A DNA stretch of 64,000 nucleotides from NCBI RefSeq assembly GCF_016920785.2, contig NW_024609857.1:63341349-63405348 (forward strand), read 5' to 3'. Source of the DNA: Ixodes scapularis. Its lineage: Eukaryota; Arthropoda; Arachnida; Ixodida; Ixodidae. Below, piece after piece: positions 37,201 to 43,479 of the stretch (the first letter of the stretch is position 1; every line of letters begins with the position of its first letter). The position numbers and the translations under genes were made by a program. Under the pieces are notes generated by a model. The model saw only the letters and a program-made list of their open reading frames with translations. It was not told the origin of the DNA and ran no database searches.

Positions 37201-40200
37201 TCCATCAATTTGTCGTGATCAACACGAAGCCAGCTGTCAGCATCCTTCAACACGAAGCCAACTGTCAGCATCCTTCAACCGGACTCTAAAAACTTCCAGC
37301 CTGCAAGCTTCTCTCTCCCTTCCCTTCAATGCTCCGGGAACGACCATGACAGCCTTATTAATTCTGAAAGGCGCAGGCACCTCCGAAAACATGTTCGCGA
37401 GCAATGAGAGTATTTCACCAGCAGACATATGAGATATACGGGCCTGAAGCTACACTATAAAACGTTAAGAAAACAGATCGAGCAACTGGGATATTGTATT
37501 CAACAACATGACCCCATCACCAAAGGCTTCAAGCGACACCAAACATTCCTGTTCAGACGCGTACGCATAGGTGGAACAATAACAGCCGATTTTCTCCCGC
37601 AGTTAGAAGACATCAAGAGATCAAAACAAGAACTGACTTATCACCTATAATTACCCACATTACCGATGCCCACACTACCGAGAAACAATTCCAGCTGATT
37701 TTCACCACCCCGTGTGGACATGCAAGGCCCACGAAGCGCATTGTGGTAAAGCTTTAGCTGTCTGATTCATGATAACCGCCCTCAGGACCTCGAATCCAAG
37801 ATAAAGCCATCGGGGAATTCTGAACAGAGCGATAGTGTATTTCGCAGTCAATCCCCAGTTATCTCAAACGGACCGGATTTCACACCTTCCTCTAAAAGAC
37901 CCTCCTGCAAGCCACGCTGAAGCGCAACCGCTTGCTAAATTCAGCAATATATGTTTCTACAACCTTAAACCTTTACTTAGCTTCTCGCCGTCGGTAACTG
38001 CTTGGTGAAGCCCTATGGGCGACAAAATTTCTTGGTGGCGCAGCCTTGCGGGCGCCGTCCTGTGACGTTAGCTGGTAGGATGCGAGCAGTCGACGCGCTA
38101 TGTCAAAGCACGCAGTGGCTATGTTAGTTCGCATCTATGCGGATTAAAAACAATTTATTAAAAAAACGTGTATGACGTTTATGTGAATGATCTTTCTATC
38201 GAATAACAGCACCTCAAAGTTGATTTTATATTAAAGAAACCTTTAAAATATTCAAAAACAAGCAGCGCAGCTCCCCATCACAGCTTGCGCGGCGTGCGAC
38301 AGGACTATTCACAGCCTCCATGATTCTTGTTATTTCGGATCTGTGGAGGCTGCTGTAGAAAGAAGTTTTACATTCACCAGAACCAGAGTAAATGACGTGC
38401 TCTCTCTTAGCTGTTCACGCGTGCGCAGTTCTGTTGCAGAGCGCCGTACACTTGTTTTAGCCACATTGATCTTGTCGATACCGACGCTTCAATAAAAGTG
38501 TGACTCGACAATTCTTGATGAGGAAATGCTAGTCAGCAACTCACGCTTAGCTCCTCCCGCACCGGATGCGTGTCAAAAAAGAAGTTTGTCACATCGCGAC
38601 TTCTAGTCGAAAGAAAAGCAGGAATTTTCATAAATTCTTGCATTGTCAAGGATGGCCCGGCAAATTCCGGCCGGCGATTGATTAATTTGTTCTATCCCAT
38701 TCTTACTAAGAACTGTTTACACGTTTAAAACACTCATTATGCGCATTTGGGTCCGTTGAGTTAAACATACAAGCGGTAGTAATTTATAGCATGTGTATAA
38801 GTTTTTGGGACGCTCAAGTTTCACCGACTTATTAGATTTAAAACATCTATCACGAGGGGGTCTCGCACGCTTCTCGTCGACTGGGTGAATAAGCAGGGAT
38901 TTAACTCAAAGGACTTCGGAAGCCTGCCACCGCTTCTTCCTAGTTATTTTGAGGGAATGATTGTTTACTGGTTTACAAAATTCAAAAAAAGTAATTAACC
39001 TGGAAGTAATAAGGAACCAGCTTAGAACAAATTGGAACCAACAGATTACACGGAGTCGCTTTCACTGAAGTGTTTTCTACACACGCAAGAGGTTATCGAA
39101 TTTTTGTTTCCTATTTTCAGGTTGACGTGGCATTCCTTACTCAGTTTTCTTTTATCCGAATCATAACAAAAATACACCCTATTCGCCGTGATAGATGTAG
39201 TGGGGTAAAGCGCTGAATATTCTACTTCCATTATCCAGCTTTTTTTTTACTGGGGTAGACAACAGCACACAACCACATCCGAGCGCTTCGACACCTCAGC
39301 GCAAAACGTTCTTGTTAGCACGACTACGCGTGCTACAGTTTCAAGCTTTGGTAGAATTGCATACTGAAAGTATCACTTCACCAGATAAACACAACGTGTT
39401 AAACAGGCTTTGCCGCGCGTTGCACAAACAGCGCATGAAGCGAGCTGACGAGCCGAGGGATCCAAGATCTGCGCGGTCTGACCCTGTCTGTCCTACCCAT
39501 GACGTCACAAACGATGATGATGATAAGTAGAAGAGCGCCTCCTGTGGTTCGCGCACGCCGCCAATACAGTAAAGTATAAAGTGCTCAGCCGTTTCCTCCT
39601 CCCTTCTACACGTTTCACACACTGCACCATCTTGATATTGAGCCATGTCATCAACTCCTAGATTATCCCTGCCGTAGTGCTAAGTTTATAAGTCCCCTAC
39701 AACTGTCCAGCTAGGGCAAAGATGGTGTACGAGAGCCGTGTCAGCGTTTGGGTGGAACTGGTACTCCAACTGAATGAACATGAGCCCCAGCAGAGCGCTC
39801 ACAAAGCACGTGTTCACTCTGAGCCTTGCGCTGGTTTAGGTATCCAGCACCGTGGCCTTGCTATACACTCTCAAGAAAAAAGGGTGTCAAAAGGTGTATT
39901 CTTACACCCTTTGTCTTATATAATACACCCCCAAACTTCAATTCGACATACAGCGCCCTACAGTCGAACAGACGGGCCAAAATTTTAGGAGGGGCTTAAT
40001 AGCCGTGTGGTACAACTTATTAAAATAGCTAATGTACGTTTTACTGAACACGAAAAAAATAATCCGGGTTTTCTTGGCCCTACTGTAAAAACTCAGTGTT
40101 TTCTCTATGTCGTCTTTAATACGTACTTTAGCTATTTAAAATGCTGTACCACACGGCTATCAAGCCCCTCGTAAAATTTCGGGCCCTCTGTTCGACTGTA

Positions 40201-43200
40201 GGGCACTGTACGTCGATTTGAAATTCTGGGGTGTATTAATGGCACAAAGGGTGTAAGAATACACCTTTTGACACCCTTTTTTCTTAAGAGTGTAGAGGTG
40301 TTGGCTCTGTTCATCGCACTTTTCAACCCTCTCGTCCTGGTCTCTAGCAACAATGAGCTCTCTAGAATTGTCATATACATTTTTAGCAATATTCATCTCG
40401 AATAATCACGTGCCTACAAGGTTGATTTAGTCTGCTTACCCGCCAATCATCCTTCGATTTTGCTGCTTTCACTCTCTTCTTAACTGGTCCAGAAGGGACA
40501 CCACCTTGTGGCAGTCACTCTAAGTCTAGTGACCACGGGATCTCGCCATTGCGATGCAAATTTAAAGAAGTAGTACTTAATCAATATCTGACACCACTGC
40601 TTCCCCGAGCATTGCCCAAATAACTATTTGGGAACTAAGAAAGCTTAGGGTCTCATGAAGAGTAGATTACGTTTTAATAAAAAAAAAAAAAGTGTAACCG
40701 TTGTGCTTGTACAAGTTCAGGATCAGGCAGCCGAGAAAGCTATTCGAGCTTTGTTGTTCACCTAACACCACCTGTGCACGTGGGTCTTTTTACTCCATCT
40801 CAACCTCCCCCTGCCGATTTCCACCCCACCCCACCCACTCCTGCCCATTTCACTGCATCCCCCCCCCCCCCTCCCCCGGGGCTCTGATGGCTAATACTTC
40901 ATACAATAAATACATTTTATCTCTCGCTTATTCGCAGTGTAGCGGCAAGTATTTGTTCTGAAAGTAAAGGCAAACACCCGCAATATCAGAGTAGGACAGA
41001 CGCACAGATGTTAACACACATTCCCGCTGCCTGCCATTCTGATTATGCTTAGGCAGGACTGTGTGACGTTTTAGACTCCATACGTGTTGTACCGGAACTT
41101 ATCCTAGTACCTTATAAGGCTTTCCTACATATCGCTTTAAGATATTCTCCCTTCATACATTTAAATGCTAAAATAGCCCGGTTTCAACTGGTTAGCGCCC
41201 TTGGGGCTCAAATAACACGGACTGTTTATTAACTTACTCAGTTTTAGAAAAAAACCTTTGATTGAAACTATTTTAACAAGGAAGCAGTATAGTCGGTGCA
41301 TAAATTTTTGTTCTGAAAGCTGCAGGTTTTTAAGAATAAGAAAAATCAGAATTCAGTACGATTCAGGACAATGTCCATACAATAGTTTTATATTGACCCC
41401 GAGCGGGACCGTTTGGAGCGCTGCGATCGTTCGACCGTGACGTAGAATGGGGGATCACGTGATAAGGCCAGCTATTCCGCCTTGCTTTGGTCGGGGTCTT
41501 CGGAAACCGTTCGCTCGATACTTTCGCTTTCTTTTCTGTATTTGAAGCCTGATCAGTATTCGCGTGAGTCGGCTTCTGCAACTATCGATCTCAGGGAGCA
41601 ATGGTAAATTACTGTTCGGCGCCGCAATGCCGCAAACGAACCAAACATCAGCTTCAAAATTTACCCCAAGGAGAAGCATTCCAATATGATTAATAAGTTG
41701 TGAATAGTCTCACCCTGCATAGCAGTACCTTTCTCATACAGCTTCAATGTCATTTGAATGGGGTTAAAAGTGAATGTACAAGTTGGCGGCACGCAGTGCA
41801 AGTAGAGCCGAGTGCTAATCGACTTGAAAGAGTAATTTACAGAGGGTAATAAAACAAAATTTTACTGATTATTTTAATGCAAACATCACGCAGAGCTTAG
41901 TGGTATTTAAACAACCAGCCGCTGCATAAATGTGAGAATGTTATGTGGCTCCATTCATTTTACTTTAAAGGTTGCTGATACAAGTAACTGCACTCATATT
42001 AGCAAGTAATATTTTTCTTCTTGTAACCCATCTGCTCCTACAACTCTAATACACCTAGCTACAAGAATATTTGCATAATATTTTTTACGGAAGATATAAG
42101 AACAGCAATGATGTACACGAACAACTGTCATTGGCCTTTGGATGATCTAATATTAGTTTCTGAAATTAAATGTTATCAAAAAGCTTTAATATTCGTCGCT
42201 CAAATATTCCGACATCGCAGAAAAGTTACAAAACCTGTGCTTGAAAAACGTTAAACATATTCAAATGCACCGTATCGTATCGATTTTGCGACTGGCGACT
42301 TGGGAAGCGAGCACATTACCACTGAGCCACGAGAACTTTTTTCTTCTTTATTCCTGAGCCACGAGAACAACGAGAGACGACCGATTATACTTGGGAAAAG
42401 GCGCCGCACTTCAACGTTCATCGCGAACCGCGATCCTTTAGTTGTTTCGCTTCCGGCTCTGGCCGCAAGCTCCTCTATCTATTTCACAGCACGCCGGCCG
42501 GTGGGTGCATACAACCGAACCAAGTAACGATACACAGCATGTTCCTTCACCCATGCTTTGCAGCAGCACGATGTGTCACCGACGTTTCTTCCATTCAGTG
42601 TTATCTCCAGCTCATGCGGGCACGAAGTGAGAGCCTATGTTTGGAGAACGAGTCCAATAAACGTGTAGCAATCCGTATCCAGCCTCTTGATACTACAGGA
42701 GAACACGTGTCCCGCTTTATAAACTCTTTCGCCCTCGAGCAACAGCCGTGATGTTTCGTGGGCCTTGTTTACGAACGCATAGATGCTGCTTACAGACAGG
42801 ACAACTGAAAAGGAATACACAGTTGTAACAAAGTGCCCGGTCGGAAAAAAATTTAAAAAGAATTCGCCTACCCTCAACGGTAGGTTTCACTTCGTAAGCG
42901 TCCATTGCGGTGCGCGAGACAGCCGCCGAAAACGACAAGTTGACTCGTACCTTCCACGCCGCCGCGCTTCCGTGCAGCGACCGTTTCCCTGCTCGCCTGC
43001 AACCGGCTCCCCGGAAGCATTCGTAAGGTAGACGATTTAGGAACTTGACTGGGTCGAGTAGTGAAACGAAACATTGGTTTAAAGGAAGCCTGAAACACCC
43101 GTATTAAAAAAAGGGAAGACCGAGACGCTCCACTCTTGACGCAGAGTGCAGCAAACGGTCACGTAATCCCCCATCCTACCTCACGACGATAAGCCCGTCA

Positions 43201-43410
43201 GGTGGCGCCACGCATTGTTCTCGGGGTTAATACTATCAGCGTTATTTTCAATAAAATCAAGTTAAAATTTATAGCAATGCTAAGTGAACTAGGACTAATG
43301 AAAATGCGTGTATTTTCTACCTTGCAGGTTGTCGGTCAACGAGCAAACTCGACCCTTCCATGGTTGTACGGCGAGAGCTCTACAACAACCTATGGTGGTA
43401 CAGAAAATGA
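10116..43410 (+). CDS. HAO1: (S)-2-hydroxy-acid oxidase (glycolate oxidase family), seven exons, 5' incomplete
   Basis: The product is an FMN-dependent alpha-hydroxy-acid oxidase, which oxidises glycolate or related 2-hydroxy acids to 2-oxo acids with release of H2O2; relatives are peroxisomal. Seven exons totalling 985 bases join in frame with GT-AG introns and matching phases (1,2,1,0,0,1), giving about 327 residues that align with human HAO1 from about residue 48 to the end. Visible family residues are the FMN-site serine region TLSTTSLEEV, WLQLY with the active-site Tyr, the TVD and R of the flavin pocket, the VVVKG lysine, and SNHGGRQLD with the catalytic His and Arg. The DGGVR arginine is Met here. 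The N-terminal exon (family motif YYxSGA) was not found. Introns run from 279 bases to 10.9 kb and are full of transposons. Assignment to HAO1 rather than HAO2 is not resolved; the symbol denotes the family. The C-terminal SRL/SKI-type peroxisomal tripeptide is not present (it ends YRK). Confidence 0.93.
10500..10682 (+). repeat. degenerate minisatellite with core CCCGCTAAATTTAGCGGAA
   Basis: About six diverged units of 25-40 bases, each with a (g)aaa(a)tttccccgctaaatttagc-like core, run head to tail. The centre of each unit, GCTAAATTTAGC, is palindromic. It lies in the intron between the first two found exons. Confidence 0.7.
10690..13245. other. intron sequence, nothing recognised
   Basis: Frames such as those at 11508-11865 and 12349-12725 lack recognisable domains. 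A GGAGGA/TCCTCC-rich block at about 12390-12510 resembles the purine-rich foldback family seen at 33060 and 54359. Confidence 0.4.
13246..13501 (+). CDS. HAO1: hydroxy-acid oxidase exon (FMN/substrate-binding core)
   Basis: The acceptor is tcaccag|CG and the donor is CTGAG|GTAAGG, in at phase 1 and out at phase 2. The 85 codons begin AAEKAGSVMILSTLSTTSLEEV and continue through WLQLYVFKDR, LVRRAEKAGY, LVLTVDVPRFGHRVSDIRN to LPKHLR. The Tyr of LQLY, the Asp of TVD and the Arg of GHR occupy the positions of human Tyr132, Asp160 and Arg167. No stop or frameshift interrupts it, in contrast to the transposon relics around it. Confidence 0.93.
13502..15295. other. intron sequence, nothing recognised
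   Basis: Poly(T) tracts at 13741-13763, CpG- and GCGCATGCGC-rich sequence at 14050-14260, and no coding similarity. Confidence 0.4.
15300..15321 (+). promoter_or_regulatory. two tandem CRE (ATF/CREB-type) sites
   Basis: An 11-base unit, GGATGACGTCA, occurs twice back to back, so two perfect TGACGTCA palindromes lie 11 bases (about one helical turn) apart. They sit about 220 bases upstream of the nested gene's likely start codon at 15535, in a CpG-rich stretch. Promoter function for that gene is inferred from position only. Confidence 0.55.
15535..16257 (+). CDS. compact two-exon candidate gene inside a hydroxy-acid oxidase intron; unknown function
   Basis: Exon 1 (15535-15747) and exon 2 (15919-16257) join in frame across a 171-base GT-AG intron (donor CGAGAG|GTAAAG, acceptor ttgcaggcag|ATC; the alternative AG four bases earlier breaks the frame). 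The predicted protein is about 183 residues. Exon 1 starts MSVIVSSECSAENVVF and has a hydrophobic stretch VLVLSEEDTLVLL. Exon 2 reads IDPYHVLGAQDDTGIFGALF, then ELERFLACILNLVYKDDVMKNL, and ends in a basic tail (FKRRDLQKSHLKRSAPDRK). I do not recognise the family. Support comes from splice-frame consistency, the tandem CREs upstream, CpG-rich 5' sequence, and AATAAA at 16489. An ATG-initiated frame at 15375-15614 overlaps exon 1 and could mark a different start or a uORF. It could be a recent retro- or transposon-derived ORF; the intron argues against a processed copy. Confidence 0.55.
16489..16494 (+). terminator. polyadenylation signal of the nested candidate gene
   Basis: AATAAA within gtaaataataaagaatgc, 232 bases after the stop of the nested ORF, followed by a GT-rich stretch (aaatgtgtgctccttg). 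Confidence 0.5.
16665..16685. repeat. 21-base poly(G) run
   Basis: An uninterrupted G tract in a G-rich context; could fold as a G-quadruplex or be length-uncertain in assembly. Confidence 0.9.
16700..18720. other. intron sequence, nothing recognised
   Basis: No domain-bearing frame on either strand. An A19 and a T14 run flank ttccgga at about 18580-18619, which resembles two poly(A)-tailed insertions abutting in opposite orientation. Confidence 0.4.
18732..18796. repeat. hairpin with ~30-bp arms
   Basis: ggttggccatagggtgcctc with catgtgcgctt is mirrored by aagcgcacatg and gaggctccctagttggcc. The arms are imperfect complements separated by a few bases. Confidence 0.75.
19161..19184. repeat. 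24-base poly(C) run
   Basis: Uninterrupted C tract. A further 18-base C run lies at 20065-20082, immediately followed by an A-rich tract. Confidence 0.9.
19519..19910 (+). repeat. two direct ~70-bp repeats (19519-19590 and 19842-19910)
   Basis: Both copies read ttttgctcttt..c.cgcgcgtc, then gcgccgcct.gatcgctccaag, at about 80% identity, with unrelated sequence between them. They may be two copies of a dispersed repeat. Confidence 0.55.
20457..20610. mobile_element. foldback repeat with ~65-bp arms
   Basis: The left arm (20457-20521) contains gaaggaaggaacaaacaggg and gctgattcgcaactgaaggtt. The right arm (about 20536-20608) is its imperfect complement, aaccttcagttgcgagccagc and tttgttccttccttctag. 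The loop is about 14 bases. The sequence after it, caccaactagcccaactttcaac, recurs in part at 9330 and 27860. Confidence 0.75.
20737..20906 (+). CDS. HAO1: hydroxy-acid oxidase exon (variable loop to flavin lysine)
   Basis: The acceptor is atttcacag|A and the donor is ACTG|GTAAGT; the phases fit the flanking exons. It encodes RLGNFKNVDLQSFNSSNFGSG, then LEGYANSLFDSSLTWRDLQYLKS, then ITSLPVVVKGVMTG. The first part is the variable loop. SLTWRD and LPVVVKG are the family blocks preceding the flavin-contacting lysine. The upstream intron is 7.2 kb and holds the nested candidate gene at 15535-16257. Confidence 0.92.
21326..21545 (+). mobile_element. tRNA-derived SINE
   Basis: A tRNA-like head contains a box A-type string tggccgagtgggc (21331) and a box B string gggttcaatcc (21404-21414). 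A tRNA-unrelated body follows: tgtatcactactgcgtgatgcac and ttaaagaccccaagctag. The same body recurs at 55200-55250, so this is a repeat family and not a functional tRNA. Spacing between boxes is longer than in a class I tRNA, as in Ser/Leu-type heads. Confidence 0.7.
21654..22082 (+). pseudogene. Helitron-type (PIF1-family) helicase relic
   Basis: The frame reads DTLRVIRPVLIEEVSTIGKM, then IHHRLRQIPRHFGEPLGAFD, then IILMDDLPQLPSVTATGAP. This matches Walker B (hhIDEhSMh) and the following GDxxQLPPV block of PIF1/Helitron helicases, with decayed residues (IEEV for IDEV, DDLPQLPSV for GDLRQLPPV). About 140 residues remain; no Walker A motif and no Rep domain was seen nearby. It abuts the SINE at 21326-21545. 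Confidence 0.7.
22726..23225. mobile_element. 500-bp foldback element
   Basis: The left end gtacagtcgccgtgggag is mirrored by the right end ctcccgcgacgactgtac. Inverted similarity runs through gcgcgcgtttatttccgagg, gatgacgtcagg, gtggacgagggaagccg, caagggaaccgttg and gtagttcgaatgaaaa, giving arms of about 210 bases around a short centre. No coding capacity. Confidence 0.85.
23240..23710. mobile_element. 470-bp foldback element
   Basis: The left arm (aaccctggttttaagcccac, gcttcgcagaaagccgaaac, gtgagaatgtgac) is complementary to the right arm (gtcacattctcac, agtttcagctctccgcgatg, ttatgcgggttaaaaagcc). An inner pair, gagattgggtgcctgtag / ctacaggctcccacaatctc, extends the fold. It abuts the foldback at 22726-23225. 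Confidence 0.75.
24250..25100. other. intron sequence, nothing recognised
   Basis: Frames on both strands (for example 24432-24785) show no recognisable domain. A (T)n/(TTTTC)n tract lies at 24750-24774. Confidence 0.4.
25122..25322. mobile_element. 201-bp MITE with TA duplication (Tc1/mariner-like)
   Basis: The ends gtgagttttggtattgggta and tactcaatactaaaactcac are inverted repeats, and the arms continue with aacgcaagggctgtgcgt / acgcacagggcttgcgtt. A TA dinucleotide flanks each side (25120-25121, 25323-25324). The core is CpG-rich (gcgcatgcgc). Confidence 0.8.
25975..26125. repeat. GAGGAGG-rich imperfect foldback
   Basis: gagaggaggcgacctcctct and the ccactcctttcc / ggaaagtggtggg pair form hairpins. 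The following taacctgtcgctgactata resembles taacctgtaactgactata at about 33172-33190, indicating two diverged copies of one repeat family. Confidence 0.5.
26130..28080. other. intron sequence, nothing recognised
   Basis: No domain-bearing frame. A motif caccaactcgcccaac at 27868-27883 is shared with the tail of the foldback at 20457. Confidence 0.4.
28150..28410 (-). repeat. possible LINE 3' end ending in (ATC)n
   Basis: On the minus strand an open stretch with no clear domain ends in (ATC)5 near 28155-28170. A (ATC)4 tail also ends the LINE fragment at about 39515-39527. The shared tail type suggests a LINE 3' end, with low certainty. Confidence 0.3.
28631..28722 (+). CDS. HAO1: hydroxy-acid oxidase exon (catalytic His/Arg)
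   Basis: The acceptor is ctccttgcag|CT and the donor is GCAACG|GTAAGT, leaving phase 0. This 92-base exon encodes AEDALLAKASGASAIFVSNHGG followed by RQLDGVAAT. The SNHGxRQLD block carries the general-base His and the substrate-binding Arg, so the catalytic residues are intact. The upstream intron of 7.7 kb contains a SINE, a Helitron helicase relic and several foldback elements. Confidence 0.94.
28800..29540. other. intron sequence, nothing recognised
   Basis: AT-rich with poly(A) tracts; no coding similarity. Confidence 0.4.
29540..29700. repeat. diverged fragment related to the 6806-7596 foldback arm
   Basis: ttggtggttttcgattatgc, ttagcaagtttctcattgga and cccatatgtttacttttgtg parallel the foldback's gtttttggcaatgc, tcaacaagtttctgattgga and accatatgactattttcac, followed by the same attaaagttaa..aattttagttaatta run. 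Confidence 0.55.
29985..30075 (+). repeat. dispersed ~90-bp repeat, copy 1
   Basis: gattaaagggaagctgaagc, then aaatcatcttctttgacttc, then tcacgaacatcaag align with 46921-47010 (gattaaaggaaaattgacac, aaatcgtcttcatttggcct, tcacgaatatagtg). Function unknown. Confidence 0.5.
31084..31131. repeat. hairpin, ~23-bp arms
   Basis: ccgaccgtgtattttctgca and its near-complement tgcagaaaatacaccgtcgg surround a short ccgacgg centre, in a ccgtcggtg-rich context. Confidence 0.8.
31300..31460 (-). mobile_element. tRNA-derived SINE, minus strand
   Basis: The minus strand carries a box A-like tggcctatgtagtagcg (about 31437-31453) and a box B gggttcgaatc (complement of 31398-31408). A non-tRNA body follows, extending toward gaatcgattgg-like sequence at 31320-31340. 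Spacing suits a tRNA-derived SINE head. Acceptor-stem pairing is poor, so a functional tRNA is unlikely. Tick genomes are known to carry abundant tRNA-derived SINEs. Confidence 0.6.
31899..32057 (+). CDS. HAO1: hydroxy-acid oxidase exon (DGGVx-GTD / phosphate-binding block)
   Basis: The acceptor is catgtttcag|ATT and the donor is TACAAG|GTATGT, phase 0 to phase 0, 53 codons. It encodes IEVLPEVVAAVGKHMDVYLDGG, VMYGTDVIKALAIGAK and AVFVGRPALWSLSYK. The family consensus here is DGGVRxGTD, whose Arg holds the FMN phosphate; the sequence reads DGGVMYGTD, with an ATG codon in place of Arg. The GRP block that also contacts the phosphate is intact. Confidence 0.94.
32337..32406 (+). CDS. HAO1: hydroxy-acid oxidase exon (C-terminal helix)
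   Basis: The acceptor is ttctctacag|GGC and the donor is CTTATAG|GTAAGT, phase 0 to phase 1. It encodes GQKGVTKMFEIFKEEIDRTLALIG, matching the family block GExGVxxVLxILKxEhxxxMAL(S/C)G. The preceding intron, only 279 bases, is the shortest of the gene. Confidence 0.9.
33060..33200. repeat. purine-rich foldback repeat
   Basis: gagaggaggaaccagacgca and the later gcatttcgtctgcttcctcg are inverted, and the copy resembles the foldback at 54359-54530 (ggaggaagcagacggaacgc / gcgttcagtctgcttcctcc). Confidence 0.5.
33445..33625. repeat. GATAC/GTATC-rich subterminal repeats (hAT-like remnant)
   Basis: The words gatac, gtatc, agatac and tcgagatat recur in both orientations (for example agatacagatactcgaaagtatctc). 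Dense short subterminal repeats like these also form the ends of the hAT-like element at 48406-49807. Confidence 0.4.
34405..34620 (+). pseudogene. Lys/Glu-rich coiled-coil fragment
   Basis: An open frame after a stop near 34402 reads SKEWDNKQLTYERELELEKR and continues with ALDMAEKNKKMKVLSKMAAI to a stop at about 34620. Such ends occur on Myb/SANT-type transposon proteins, but nothing specific can be named. No start codon is evident. Confidence 0.3.
35303..36266 (+). mobile_element. 964-bp TIR element with 3-bp target duplication (PIF/Harbinger-like?)
   Basis: The left end agccgcgtttacatgaatgc and the right end (complement) agcctcgtttacgtaaaggc match, and the similarity continues through gactt..gcatcgaatcca, about 40 bases at roughly 80%. 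TAT flanks both sides (35300-35302 and 36267-36269); a TTA reading shifted by one base is also possible. A 3-bp duplication and an encoded Myb-like ORF fit PIF/Harbinger elements. Confidence 0.7.
35542..35802 (+). CDS. putative Myb/SANT-like DNA-binding fragment inside the TIR element
   Basis: The 86-residue frame starts MAAANLVGGAESGPIWSPAI and has FSREQTRAFIATISKRNIAE followed by LLGEGDPRPSLVKYD. The spacing of W/F, xREQT and LL resembles the first helix of Myb/SANT-like domains of Harbinger-type accessory proteins, but the domain is incomplete. No transposase accompanies it, so the element is non-autonomous or truncated. A long minus-strand frame over the same bases is a compositional shadow. 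Confidence 0.4.
   Translation: MAAANLVGGAESGPIWSPAIFSREQTRAFIATISKRNIAELLGEGDPRPSLVKYDLRVRRGPKGFGASTNDTESSEHCRALHGSAE
36300..39040. other. intron sequence, mostly unassigned
   Basis: No recognisable domain. A hairpin actaagctgtaa / ttacagcttagt lies at about 36772-36810. Poly(T) runs occur at 36503-36520 and 36544-36555. The frames at 36826-37650 are open and unusually unbroken for an intron but show no family signature. Confidence 0.4.
37220..37275 (+). repeat. 28-bp tandem duplication
   Basis: caacacgaagccagctgtca plus gcatcctt at 37220-37247 is repeated at 37248-37275 with one substitution (agc to aac). Confidence 0.9.
39046..39231 (-). pseudogene. C-terminal half of a THAP domain
   Basis: The minus-strand frame ends ECHVNLKIGNKNSITSCVCR, then KHFSESDSV and stop. 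The C-x2-H-F pattern within VCxxHFxExD is the signature second zinc pair of THAP (C2CH) DNA-binding domains. The first zinc pair is absent on this strand. It may be an exon piece of a THAP transposon or gene, or a decayed copy. Confidence 0.6.
39300..40400 (-). pseudogene. LINE 3' end relic, split by a MITE
   Basis: The minus strand keeps YDNSREL...ARDQDERVEKC (near 40310-40390), interrupted by the MITE, then MAQYQDGAVCETCRREEETA with EHFILYC (39560-39646). The CxxC..HxxxxC end matches the corresponding part of the LINE at 47306-47641 (YDNSVGSSLLFEART...CYVCNRERETIEHVILRC), so it belongs to a related family. It ends in a (ATC)4 tail at about 39515-39527. Multiple stops. Confidence 0.6.
39866..40292. 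mobile_element. 427-bp palindromic MITE with TA duplication
   Basis: The ends cactctcaagaaaaaagggt and accctttttt/cttaagagtg are inverted; the arms (gtgtcaaaaggtgtattctt, tacagtcgaacagacgggcc, agccgtgtggtac) continue inward for about 160 bases. TA occurs on both sides (39864-39865, 40293-40294), as in Tc1/mariner-derived MITEs. Its target is a LINE relic. Confidence 0.9.
40420..41390. other. intron sequence, nothing recognised
   Basis: A CCCACC-rich block and an 11-base poly(C) at 40800-40880; no coding similarity. Confidence 0.4.
41601..41692 (+). pseudogene. N-terminal half of a THAP domain
   Basis: ATG at 41601 opens MVNYCSAPQCRKRTKHQ; the next frame then reads ISFKIYPKEKHSNM. MV.YC..P.C(x)RxR...SFxxFPK is the start of a THAP (C2CH zinc) domain, broken by a one-base frameshift. 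It stops shortly after and no second zinc pair follows in plus orientation. Confidence 0.6.
42281..42336 (-). repeat. tRNA-like fragment (Gly-type head), minus strand
   Basis: The minus strand reads tcgtggctcagtggtaatgt and gctcgcttcccaagtcgcc, a tRNA-like box A and anticodon-arm region. The box B part is degenerate (gtcgcaaaatcgatac). Probably a SINE head, not a tRNA gene. Confidence 0.45.
42490..42877 (-). pseudogene. SWIM zinc-finger protein relic
   Basis: The minus strand reads LLLEGERVYKAGHVFSCSIK, then YTFIGLVLQT-stop-ALTSCPHELEIT, then TSCCCKAWVKEHA. The LQTSALTxHPHELEI then CxCKAG..xxKH layout resembles SWIM-type proteins seen in arthropod transposon-like families. Here the second Cys is missing and a TAG interrupts. 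I recall the layout rather than prove it. Confidence 0.4.
43328..43410 (+). CDS. HAO1: hydroxy-acid oxidase terminal exon with stop
   Basis: After the acceptor ctaccttgcag the exon completes codon G, then reads CRSTSKLDPSMVVRRELYNN and LWWYRK before TGA at 43408-43410. The LIGC junction and the xxIxxxLVRR pattern match the end of the family (human LSGCQNVKVIDKTLVRKN). The last three residues are YRK rather than a standard S-K/R-L-type peroxisomal signal. The intron before it is 10.9 kb, the longest of the gene. Confidence 0.87.
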
Positions 43411-43446
43411 ATGTTTTATTTCACTGTACGCACAAGTAACCTCGCA

Positions 43447-43452
43447 AATAAA
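43447..43452 (+). terminator. polyadenylation signal of the hydroxy-acid oxidase gene
   Basis: A canonical AATAAA lies 36 bases after the stop codon, in the expected place for a short 3' UTR. Confidence 0.65.
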
Positions 43453-43479
43453 AACCAGAAGTAAAGCACCTTTACTTTC

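Larger units (their letters stand above)
41430..43200. mobile_element. possible TIR element with THAP start and SWIM-like relic
   Basis: The segment gtgacgtagaatgggggatc near 41440 and the complement of 43157-43185 (gtgaggtaggatgggggatt) are about 85% identical over 27 bases, in inverted orientation, and lie 1.7 kb apart. Between them are a plus-strand THAP start (41601) and minus-strand SWIM-like text (42490-42877). Whether this is one element or chance juxtaposition is not settled. Confidence 0.35.
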
